Assembly: GCA_965369325.1 (NCBI GenBank)
Contig: CBDUQI010000001.1
Coordinates: forward strand, 1-64,000
DNA from: CBDUQI01 sp965369325
GTDB lineage: Bacteria; Pseudomonadota; Gammaproteobacteria; Steroidobacterales; JBCBZW01
Length of the DNA stretch: 64,000 nucleotides
Reading direction: 5' to 3'
A program made the position numbers and the translations under genes. Below, piece after piece: positions 18,817 to 26,240 of this stretch (position 1 is its first letter; every line of letters begins with the position of its first letter). The notes under the pieces were generated by a model. That model saw nothing but the letters and a program-made list of their open reading frames with translations, was not told the DNA's origin and did not search any database.

Positions 18817-18848
18817 CAGCCGTCGGGTGGCTTTTGGCCCGATGGCTG
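18817..18848 (+). terminator. Stem-loop after the molybdenum hydroxylase genes
   Basis: CAGCCGTCGGG pairs with CCCGATGGCTG (11 bp with one G-T wobble) around a 10-base loop, starting 12 bases after the stop codon. There is only a weak T-run after it, so it may act as a hairpin terminator with low efficiency or with Rho. Confidence 0.6.
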
Positions 18849-19017
18849 TCTTCAGCCTAACGTCTTAGGTGCGATATTCGCTACCTCCCACGCACTACAC
18901 TGGTTGGCAGCATGCGTATTGGCGTGTTTGGTTCAAGTCACAATCGGCGAGGTAGCACCGGTGCGCTTTGGTGACATAAGTATCGTACGGCTCTGGCATG
19001 CATAGGGTGATCGACAG

Positions 19018-21015
19018 ATGGAGGCGCTCGTGTTCGCTGCCGATCTAGGGCCCGCCAGCCCACGTTACCCGGATATCAACGCATTTCGCGACGGATGGGT
19101 CCGCCACGTTCGGTGCGTGGGCACGATTACGGTTCAGGCGGTCGGACCCGCCACGGTCGGCACCGGCTTTTTGGTAGGCCCAAATCTCCTGCTAACGTGC
19201 AGTGACGTAATTTCACCTTTGCCGACCCAACCCGGACCGACACCTGCCGCCCGCCCGGAGCAGGTGCATATAACTTTCGATGCCGGCGCGCCCGGAAGCA
19301 GCATTACGCGGGTGACCGTTGGACTGGCCGACGATTGGCTGGCGCACGCGTACTGTGATGACCAAGACCCGCCTGCTGGCACGCCAATGTCGAGGCAATT
19401 GCACTACGCGTTGGTGAGGCTTGCGGCGCCCGTCGGCGAGGAACGCGGATGGATCGAGCTACCGACAGGCCGCGCCAACGCATCAACGGCGAGGCCTCGC
19501 TCGGGCAGCTGTTTTCCCACCGTGCTTCAACACGGGGGCTTAGGCGCGCAGGCGCCGGCGCTCAGCCAATGCCCGGCGCAGCTCAGCCTGGATGGGGACC
19601 GACTGCGTTACCAGGTAACCACACCGGACAGCGCGCGCGGTGCTCCTTGTTTTGATGAAAACTGGGAACTCATTGGACTACACTTGGGCAGTGGGCACGA
19701 CAACCCGGCGCAGGGCATCCACGAAGCGGTGCCCATCGGGCTCATCACCGATCACTTGGCGGCCGAAGGCATTCGCTTTGATGCGCCTGTTACGGGGGTC
19801 GACGAATCGCCCGGCTTTTGTGTTCACCCAACGTTGATCGTCGTCTGCACGGATTCCGAATCAGACCGCGCGCAAGCGCTAATTGATCAGGCCAAAATAC
19901 CCCCCGGGTTCGCGGTGAGAGTCGGCAACACACCGCCCGCGTCAATCGCGGACAACGCCGTTGGCGTTTTTCTTGGCAGCGACCAGGCGGTGAAAGACCC
20001 GGCGGTACTGGAGGCGATCAGGCAACTGCGTAGCATCAACATTCAAGTCGTGCCCGTGGTGACCGAATATGAAGCATTTTACCAGCAGACCCCCGAAGAA
20101 TTGCATCGATACAACGCCGAGCAATGGCAGCCGGGTAAGGCGGTGCCACCAGCCCTGTGCCAACGAGTGCGCGAGCTACTCGGGTTGCAGGTTGCGGCCA
20201 ACGATCGTTCCGTTTTTATCAGCTACCTTCGCACGGAGAGCCTATCAAAGGTAAAGGCGCTGAAAACCGCGCTATCTGCAGCGTCCTACAAGACGTTTGT
20301 CGATCTGGATGACATTCCACTCGGCGAGCCGGTTCAGGAGAACATAGATTCGAACCTGTCCGGCAACGCAAGTCAGGCCCTGTTGTTCATCGAAACACCC
20401 AACGCTTACGAATCAACGTGGATCTACAAAGAATTACTGTGGGCATACACACGTGGAACGGCGATTGTGGTGTGTCAGTGCGATCAGGTTCGCAATCGTA
20501 TCCCATTCATCAGCACACAGCCGATGCTGCACATCGGCCAAACCGCCCCGGCAAGTTGTGTTGATGAAATAGTGGCGTTGCTGGATCAAGAAATTGCACT
20601 GGCCAACACTCGCAATGTTCAACTGGCCAGAACCATCGAGGGCCTGGTGAGACAGCAACTGCGCTCATCGCCTGGGCTTGTCGTGGAAACTGTTCGCCAT
20701 GACACCAGTCTGATGGACTTAAAGTACAGCCGTCAGATTGGCCCATCGGGTCAACACAAGCAAACAAAAAAACTCACTGTACTAATTAAGAACTCATGCC
20801 GCCGGCCCTCGGACGTGATGGTGCAGCAGCTGCTTGAGACCCTAAAACAGGACAACCGCAGCGCGGCAATTTTGCTATACGACGCGCCTGAGATTCCGCT
20901 TACCGACACGGAGCGTGCTCGCTTTGACTCGCTGGCCGGTGATTCCATGCTATTTCTAATCCCACGGGAGGACGCTGCTGCGAGCATTCCGGACATCCTG
21001 AAGGAGGTCGTATAA
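19018..21015 (+). CDS. Trypsin-fold (triad lost)/TIR-domain signalling protein
   Basis: 665 residues. Residues about 30-245 have the trypsin-like fold (GTGFLVGPNLLLT; YALVRL; GLHLGSG), but the three triad positions are changed: LLTCSDV where TNHHV is expected (residues 60-64), His129 where Asp is expected (LHYALVRL), and RGAP at 207-210 where SGSP is expected. I therefore expect a binding rather than proteolytic role. Residues about 268-350 form a degenerate Rossmann/TIR-like unit. Residues 397-500 are a good TIR domain (SVFISYLR, DLDDIPLG) with Glu472 in WIYKELLWA at the position of the catalytic NADase glutamate. The last 80 residues are another alpha/beta segment. AGGGTGAT precedes the ATG. 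It is coupled to the SLOG gene through a TAATG overlap. Confidence 0.8.
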   Translation: MEALVFAADLGPASPRYPDINAFRDGWVRHVRCVGTITVQAVGPATVGTGFLVGPNLLLTCSDVISPLPTQPGPTPAARPEQVHITFDAGAPGSSITRVTVGLADDWLAHAYCDDQDPPAGTPMSRQLHYALVRLAAPVGEERGWIELPTGRANASTARPRSGSCFPTVLQHGGLGAQAPALSQCPAQLSLDGDRLRYQVTTPDSARGAPCFDENWELIGLHLGSGHDNPAQGIHEAVPIGLITDHLAAEGIRFDAPVTGVDESPGFCVHPTLIVVCTDSESDRAQALIDQAKIPPGFAVRVGNTPPASIADNAVGVFLGSDQAVKDPAVLEAIRQLRSINIQVVPVVTEYEAFYQQTPEELHRYNAEQWQPGKAVPPALCQRVRELLGLQVAANDRSVFISYLRTESLSKVKALKTALSAASYKTFVDLDDIPLGEPVQENIDSNLSGNASQALLFIETPNAYESTWIYKELLWAYTRGTAIVVCQCDQVRNRIPFISTQPMLHIGQTAPASCVDEIVALLDQEIALANTRNVQLARTIEGLVRQQLRSSPGLVVETVRHDTSLMDLKYSRQIGPSGQHKQTKKLTVLIKNSCRRPSDVMVQQLLETLKQDNRSAAILLYDAPEIPLTDTERARFDSLAGDSMLFLIPREDAAASIPDILKEVV

Positions 21016-21794
21016 TGCAACACCGGGTATTTCTGTCGGCCAGCATACCGCCACCGAACATCTCCGAGCTGCGGAGCCGGCCAGACGCTTGGGACGATCT
21101 TTACGCTGGGTTCCCCACTCAACCGGGCGAGGTTGAGCGGGCGATCCGCGCCCTGGTACCCCACGTATTCAAACACGAAGAGTTGGTACTGGTGTTCGGC
21201 GGCCATCCAGCGATTACGCCGATCGTGGCGGACATCGCCCGACGTCGCCGGGGCGGAGTGGCCGTTGAGATCTATCAATCCGCTTTTTTTGCCGGTCAGG
21301 AACCTTTTAGTCACCAGGCTGATAAGTATCTTTATCAAAATATTCATTGGACACCCATTTGCGAACCGCCGATCGCACACCCCGTGCCATTGAGCAAGCC
21401 CATGGCACCTGGGGAGTATCCTCTGGATGAGGGGTCGCAGGCGGCCAGAGAGCACACAGCGGCGGTCCAGAAACTCAGAAATCTGGGCGAGCCGGACCAA
21501 GCGGCTTGGCGCCAAGCCAGCCTAACGTGCATGCGCAATAAGATGATCTCCAATTGCATTGGCGGCATCTTTGTCGGTGGCATGCAGGGGGTGGAAGATG
21601 AGCTTAGGTTATTTGAGCAGGCGAACCCGAAAAAGCCCGCTTGGTTAGTCACCCGCCCTGGCGGGCGCACAGCTCGAATTGCGGTTGAACGGACCGCCGA
21701 GCACACCCCTTACAGGCATGTGGAGAACGATTTCGCCTATGAAACGGTGGGGGAGAATATTGCCAACGAGCTTATGAGCAATAGGCAGCCATAA
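21015..21794 (+). CDS. SLOG-domain protein (predicted nucleotide-signal sensor)
   Basis: 259 residues, essentially one Rossmann-like SLOG domain: an N-terminal strand (HRVFLSASIP), a glycine motif in LVFGGHPAITP (about residues 58-68), GGIFVGGMQGVEDELRLF (about 185-202) and a last strand-loop PAWLVTRPGG. The SLOG superfamily binds nucleotides or nucleotide-derived messengers; in Thoeris ThsA such a domain senses a cyclic ADP-ribose made by a TIR protein. The ATG overlaps the TAA of the upstream TIR gene (TAATG), with a strong AGGAGG 7 bases upstream inside that gene, so a near 1:1 output is expected. No effector domain is fused, so it could sense, carry or degrade the signal. Assignment to a specific SLOG subfamily is not attempted. 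Confidence 0.72.
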   Translation: MQHRVFLSASIPPPNISELRSRPDAWDDLYAGFPTQPGEVERAIRALVPHVFKHEELVLVFGGHPAITPIVADIARRRRGGVAVEIYQSAFFAGQEPFSHQADKYLYQNIHWTPICEPPIAHPVPLSKPMAPGEYPLDEGSQAAREHTAAVQKLRNLGEPDQAAWRQASLTCMRNKMISNCIGGIFVGGMQGVEDELRLFEQANPKKPAWLVTRPGGRTARIAVERTAEHTPYRHVENDFAYETVGENIANELMSNRQP

Positions 21795-21878
21795 ACGGCG
21801 CCGCGGTTTACCCAGCCGAGTTGAAATAATCAAGTTCTGGCTCGGTGCACCAACGGCGCTCTGCCTGCCCGCACAAAC

Positions 21879-21909
21879 GCGGCGGCGCCACCTGAAGATG
21901 GCGCGCCGC
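21879..21909. terminator. GC-rich stem-loop between convergent genes
   Basis: GCGGCGGCGCCA and TGGCGCGCCGC pair over 11 bp with one bulged base around an 8-base loop. It lies between the ends of the SLOG gene and the small minus-strand gene, a position suited to a shared terminator. No T-run on either side. Confidence 0.5.
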
Positions 21910-21929
21910 TAAGGGCTGTTAGAGCGAGC

Positions 21930-22097
21930 CTACTCGGGTTTTCTTGGCGCGGTCGCTTTGGGCCGCCGGGCTGGCGGTCTTGGGCGATCCTCTGGCCGTC
22001 CTGGGCGTTTCGTCGGCGGCCGACCACCGCCTTTGGTCTGGTCCTCGTTATTGCCGCCGCCGCCCGTACCGTTACCTTGGCTGTTCTGTGAACCCAT
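21930..22097 (-). CDS. 55-residue Gly/Asn then Pro/Arg-rich peptide, unknown function
   Basis: A small protein in two parts: residues 1-25 are rich in Gly, Asn and Gln (GNGTGGGGNNEDQ) and residues 26-55 are Pro/Arg/Lys-rich with RPP and RPxR repeats (GRPPTKRPGRPEDRPRPP). No fold is expected. ATG at 22097 has an excellent AGAGGGAG about 7 bases upstream, which favours it over the longer in-frame start at 22163. Low-complexity sequence lowers confidence, but the ribosome-binding site and the orientation into a divergent promoter region support a real gene. The basic tail could bind nucleic acid or act as a protease or partner docking segment; this is speculation. Confidence 0.55.
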   Translation of the reverse strand: MGSQNSQGNGTGGGGNNEDQTKGGGRPPTKRPGRPEDRPRPPARRPKATAPRKPE

Positions 22098-22367
22098 TAG
22101 AATTCTCCCTCTAACTATCGACAAGTGAATGAGTGTGGGGTTCGAAAACCCTCCCTTGTCCATAGGTGCCTTTCGCGATTAGTTTATCGCAGCTATATCG
22201 ATTGAAAGTAGATCAACTTCTAAGGAGGCGCAACAGTACTGGCTGGATACTCAGTTACGCTCTACAGTGGGACCCTACCTGCTGGCCGGTCGGTCGATGC
22301 GAAAGGCGCTTCAAAATCTGTAGTCTTTGTTACACTTCCGACAAAGGTCATAAAGGAATAACCACCA

Positions 22368-24959
22368 ATGGACCTGACGAGTACGCCTTTCGTCGTCGGT
22401 AAATGGACAGTGGATCCGCTGGCCCGTGAGCTACGCCACATAGATAACGACAAAACGGTCGGAATAGAGCCCAAGTTGATCAAGGTTTTGTGGTTTTTTG
22501 CCTTGAATGCCGGGGACGTGGTGAGCGCCGAAGAGATCATTGCGGCGGCGTGGGGCCCGCATCACGTGGGCGAGACTCCCATTCCCAACGCGATCTCGCG
22601 ACTACGAAAACTTCTCGGCGACACGGCCGAGCGCCCCTTCTACATTCAAACTATTCACGGCGAAGGCTACCGGTTGGTGTGCCCGGTGCAGCTCGAACTC
22701 GACGCTACGGTGGAGCCGGAGGCGAACGCTCACTCATCTGCACATGATGCCCCTGCACCGTCAGGCGTTGGCGATCGCGGTGAGCCACCGGATGAGTACC
22801 TCGCGTTTATCTGCTACCACCGCGAGAGCAACTCCGATACAGCAAGATGGTTGATCGAGCGGCTCAATCGAGCGCAGCCGAGTAGTTGGGCAGGGAAAAA
22901 GAAATTCTTCCTCGATGAGGAACAAGTAGGAGCGGGAGGCATTGTTAAGTCGCACCTCATCTCACCGCTCAAGTCGAGCGACTACCTTGTTATATGCATG
23001 TCAACCGATGCCCGCCGGTCGGATTTTATCTTGTGGGAGCTGAAGGAATTCCTGAAACACTCTAACCCAGAGCACGTGCTTTTGGCTCGGGTGGGCAACC
23101 ACCCCGATGACTGGGGAGATCTGCAGGACCGGGACTTTATTCCACAGCCACTGAGAGATGCATCGGCGGACAAGTTGTTGCCTATCGTCGATTTGCGCGG
23201 CGATCCGGCACAATGGAAGGACACCGTGCTGAAAGACAGAAAGGCCGCAGTCGACAGGTTGCTAACACCGATGCTGGGGTTCAGCTCTCTCGGGAACTTT
23301 CGTCAATCGCGGATCGCCGCCTGGTGGCGGACCTGGGGCCTGCTCGCCGCGGGGTTACTGGCCATGGCGGTGTTGCTGTTCCAGCGGATGCCCACCGCGC
23401 CCGTGGCGATTGCTGCAGTGCCTTTCGAGAACATCGCCAACCCGGACGACGATATCCCAGGGCGCGGGCTCGCCCGCGATGTGTTGACGTATCTAAAGGA
23501 CGTGGAGCATTTTAACGTCATCTCGGCGGCGGTTTCATTTCCTCAATTGAACAAGCGGCTGGACGTGCTCGAACTCGCCAAGCGCATCGATACGGACTAC
23601 ATCCTGGACGGCACCATCAACATACAGCCCGATGGTATTACTGTGCACGTGGTGGTGACCGATGCCAACACGGGGCTTTTGAAGGCCAGCGGTGAATTCC
23701 ACGCAAGCCCCGGTGATCTCAACACCTTAGGGCCGGAGATCGCGGTGGCTGTTGCCGATTGGTTAGTGACGGGGAAACCGTTCCGACGGGCTACCAAAAC
23801 TATCAAACCGGCCACCGCCAGCGCTGAGGCCAACCGGCTTTATTACTTTGGCGTTGAATTCCTGAGGCGAACGAATGAGGAATCCAACCTGCGCCGAGCC
23901 ATCGATATGTTCGACCAAGCACTGGCACAGGACGCCCGTTACGCGGCGGCGCTCGCCGGTTCGTGTGAAGCAAACCTGAGACTGTACATAGTAAAGAGGG
24001 ATACCGCGCTCTACGAGACGGCTGAGAAGCGCTGTAATCGCGCGCTCACACTGCAGCCTGGCCTGCAAGAGGCGAGAGTATCAATCGGGACGTTATACCG
24101 AGAAGCCGGCAAACTGTTCGAGAGCGAGGAGATACTAAGGGCCGTTTTGGCGCAAGACCCGGAGAACGTAGACGTGCTGATCGAGTTGGCGGAGACGTAC
24201 GCGGATAGTGATCGATTGGATAAAGCCGAAACCACGCTGCGTACTGCGGTCGACCTGCAACCCGGTTATTGGGAATCGTACTCAGCGCTTGGCCATTTTC
24301 TGTACCAACAATCAAAGTATGAAGAAGCGCTGGAGAACTTTCTGCTAATGGAGCAGCTGATGCCGGACAGCGCCATCGCCCAGGCCAATATCGGCAGCGC
24401 CTACTATGCATTGAACGATACTGAACGTGCGAAGCAGGCGCTGGACAAGTCTATTGAGTTGGAACCGATGGGGTTTACGCAGATCAGCCGCGGCCTTATC
24501 GCGTACTACGATGGCGAGTATTCGGTTGCCGCCGACGCGTACGAGCAGGGGATCGCACTGGGCGAAGAAGACTATTGGGTCTGGGGCCTGTTTGCCGAAG
24601 CCAGCCGCTTAGTCGAGGCGCGCGCCGCCACCGTGGTGAGCAGCCTCGAGAGGGCGGCTCGCCTGGCTCAGGAGCGTGTGAACATCAAACCCACCGATAC
24701 GCATGCACTCGCGCAGTTGGGGTTGTTCCAGGCCCGACTGGGTAATTCCGAGGCCGCGCATGAGAACATCGCCAAAGCGCACAAGCTGTCGCCGGATGAT
24801 GTGGATATCCATCACATTGAAGCTGCTGTGTGGGCCGAGGAAGCCAATACCGGCGAGGTTTGCCGCAGCCTGCGCCGCGCGTTAGCGCGAGGGTTCGATC
24901 GCCGGTCAATAGAAAACGATCCTGATTTTCAGCCACATTTGAGCCCATCCTGCCTCTAA
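22368..24959 (+). CDS. Winged-helix/TIR/transmembrane/TolB-like/TPR regulator
   Basis: 863 residues in a striking order. 1-108: OmpR/CadC-type winged helix (EPKLIKVLWFFALNAGDVVSAEEI; HGEGYRLVCPV). 143-290: TIR domain (LAFICYHRES, FFLDEEQVG, ICMSTDARRSDFILWELKEF) with Glu224 at the NADase position. 318-338: one membrane helix. 345-470: TolB-N-like domain (VAAVPFENIANPDDD). 485-863: TPR repeats. By topology the DNA-binding and TIR parts are cytoplasmic and the TolB/TPR part periplasmic. CadC-type membrane regulators bind promoters directly; inserting a TIR between DNA-binding domain and membrane is unusual. AAGGAA precedes the ATG. It is divergent from the 55-residue peptide gene and probably controls part of this island. 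Confidence 0.85.
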   Translation: MDLTSTPFVVGKWTVDPLARELRHIDNDKTVGIEPKLIKVLWFFALNAGDVVSAEEIIAAAWGPHHVGETPIPNAISRLRKLLGDTAERPFYIQTIHGEGYRLVCPVQLELDATVEPEANAHSSAHDAPAPSGVGDRGEPPDEYLAFICYHRESNSDTARWLIERLNRAQPSSWAGKKKFFLDEEQVGAGGIVKSHLISPLKSSDYLVICMSTDARRSDFILWELKEFLKHSNPEHVLLARVGNHPDDWGDLQDRDFIPQPLRDASADKLLPIVDLRGDPAQWKDTVLKDRKAAVDRLLTPMLGFSSLGNFRQSRIAAWWRTWGLLAAGLLAMAVLLFQRMPTAPVAIAAVPFENIANPDDDIPGRGLARDVLTYLKDVEHFNVISAAVSFPQLNKRLDVLELAKRIDTDYILDGTINIQPDGITVHVVVTDANTGLLKASGEFHASPGDLNTLGPEIAVAVADWLVTGKPFRRATKTIKPATASAEANRLYYFGVEFLRRTNEESNLRRAIDMFDQALAQDARYAAALAGSCEANLRLYIVKRDTALYETAEKRCNRALTLQPGLQEARVSIGTLYREAGKLFESEEILRAVLAQDPENVDVLIELAETYADSDRLDKAETTLRTAVDLQPGYWESYSALGHFLYQQSKYEEALENFLLMEQLMPDSAIAQANIGSAYYALNDTERAKQALDKSIELEPMGFTQISRGLIAYYDGEYSVAADAYEQGIALGEEDYWVWGLFAEASRLVEARAATVVSSLERAARLAQERVNIKPTDTHALAQLGLFQARLGNSEAAHENIAKAHKLSPDDVDIHHIEAAVWAEEANTGEVCRSLRRALARGFDRRSIENDPDFQPHLSPSCL

Positions 24960-24989
24960 CGCCTGTATCCACTGGGCAACTTAAAAATG

Positions 24990-25004
24990 GCGCCCTATAG
25001 GCGC
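24990..25004 (+). terminator. Weak hairpin after the winged-helix/TIR gene
   Basis: GCGCC-ctata-GGCGC about 30 bases after the stop codon, extended by ATG/AT on the flanks. Short stem and no T-run, so only a possible terminator. Confidence 0.35.
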
Positions 25005-25172
25005 ATCAAACGTAAGTCATTGATTCAAATAATCTAAAGATAATTCAATGGCCAAAATCAAGTAACCTAAAAGTCTTTCAAGGTAAGTACTCGCCACACT
25101 CCGCCAACTGAGTTGAGCCCGCCCGGATGGGTATCGGGCCCAACGGTATCTCGTGCAGGGCGGAGTGTTTAC

Positions 25173-25793
25173 GTGAACAACAAATCAACAACAGTGCTCG
25201 ATGAGCAGACTGAACGGGCCAACATGGTCGCATCCATTGTGGCTGGATGCCCAATCGCCGAGGCAGACATGTGCAGGCGCTATGAACCGTCTATGCGGGC
25301 GGTGATCCGGCGCTACACTAACAACCCGATGGACGCCGAGGATTGGCTGAATACCAGTTGGGTGATCGCGCTCACGAAGATCCGCGACGGTCAATTGCGG
25401 GTGCCCGAAGCGCTGGCCGGATTTCTTTGTGGCGTTGCTAGGCGGGTGGCCGCCGGCGAGTTGCGTCAGCGCTGGCGGCGGGATGTGCCGTCGGGCCCCG
25501 AGGAGTTGGAGAATCTTGGCGGACAACTGGATACTCAGCGCACCGCGGCCGCGCGCGAGCTGGCCGAGCTGACCCACGGCTTGCTGAACCACCTTACCGT
25601 CGAGCGTGACCGGCAAATGTTGGATCGATGTTTTTTCGGTGGCGAGGAAGAAAGTCAGGTCGGCGTCGATCTACAACTTAATCCCACCCAATTCGGCAAA
25701 GTGCTGTATCGGGCACGCCAGCGTTTGTGGCGCGCCGCCGGGCAGGGCGACATGTCCGGCAGCCTGAAAGAACTCTTCAGCGAAACCGCTTAA
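25173..25793 (+). CDS. Sigma-70-family (ECF-like) RNA polymerase sigma factor
   Basis: About 206 residues. Region 2 lies at the front (MCRRYEPSMRAVIRRYTNNPMDAEDWLNTSWVIALTKI-type helices; DAEDWLNTSW replaces the usual DAEDLVQEVF), followed by a basic helix pair (RVAAGELRQRWRRD), a linker, and region 4 (LTVERDRQMLDRCFFGGEEESQVGVDLQLNPTQFGKVLYRARQRLW), where the helix-turn-helix recognition part QFGKVLYRARQRL is plausible. It is a minimal factor without region 3. GTG at 25173 is chosen because GGCGGAG lies 7 bases upstream; a longer frame opens at 25113. No classical anti-sigma gene follows. The next protein has 78 residues and is a candidate partner. Confidence 0.82.
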   Translation: MNNKSTTVLDEQTERANMVASIVAGCPIAEADMCRRYEPSMRAVIRRYTNNPMDAEDWLNTSWVIALTKIRDGQLRVPEALAGFLCGVARRVAAGELRQRWRRDVPSGPEELENLGGQLDTQRTAAARELAELTHGLLNHLTVERDRQMLDRCFFGGEEESQVGVDLQLNPTQFGKVLYRARQRLWRAAGQGDMSGSLKELFSETA

Positions 25794-25922
25794 CCCATCG
25801 CCGTCTGTCTTGTTGGATGAATCCCGATGCACAGGCATGGCATCGCACGATTGTACCGAATGGTTAAGATGCGACTTTCTTTGGTGAGATGATTTTACCC
25901 GAGTAGACTTATTCCCGGTTGT

Positions 25923-25954
25923 CCGGGCGGCGCCCGGCTGATAGTTTCTATCAG
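25923..25954. promoter_or_regulatory. Two back-to-back perfect inverted repeats
   Basis: CCGGGC-GGC-GCCCGG (25923-25937) is followed without a gap by CTGATAG-TTT-CTATCAG (25938-25954). Both are perfect. They lie about 130 bases after the sigma gene and 17 bases before a GGAGGA ribosome-binding site at 25971-25976. The GC-rich one resembles a terminator stem and the AT-richer one an operator or a second RNA stem. They are well placed to control the 78-residue and CHAT genes. Confidence 0.6.
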
Positions 25955-25993
25955 TGACCTTCGATTCATCGGAGGAGATCAAGATACGCACGA

Positions 25994-26230
25994 GTGCGCA
26001 ATTGGAAGTTAAAGCAATCAGTGTGGAGCCACTACCTGATGTCTTGCGGCGGCGACAATCAGATTCCGCCAACCAACGCCGAGTTGGCCGCCAGCCTATC
26101 CAAGGTCATTGAGGTGATGAGTATTTGGGCGGTGGTGGAGGATAGACAACGAATTGAAGCGGGGGAAGAGTGTCTGGTAGAGGGTATTAAGCAACAAGCC
26201 CGGCGAATTTGCCCGCCTTGTACCGCCTAA
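25994..26230 (+). CDS. 78-residue protein upstream of the CHAT gene, unknown function
   Basis: GTG start; the frame ends 10 bases before the CHAT-protein ATG, so the two are surely co-transcribed. The sequence has a basic start, a helix-forming middle (NAELAASLSKVIEVMSIWAVVEDRQRIEAGEE) and a Cys-containing end (RRICPPC). No known domain is recognised. The GGAGGA ribosome-binding site at 25971 is 17 bases from the GTG, longer than ideal, so the start is uncertain (ATG at 26039 is another choice). Its position between a sigma factor and a caspase-like protease makes it a candidate anti-sigma protein or protease substrate; that is inference only. Confidence 0.5.
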   Translation: MRNWKLKQSVWSHYLMSCGGDNQIPPTNAELAASLSKVIEVMSIWAVVEDRQRIEAGEECLVEGIKQQARRICPPCTA

Positions 26231-26240
26231 GGGACAGAGC

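Noticed and set aside
18880..18956. GCTACCTC and GAGGTAGC inverted copies before the first island gene
   Set aside because: Eight bases with a 61-base spacer is close to chance expectation and no further copies were found at the other island genes.
20751..21515. Minus-strand open frame of about 254 codons opposite the TIR and SLOG genes
   Set aside because: It spans two real, coupled plus-strand genes and does not resemble any protein.
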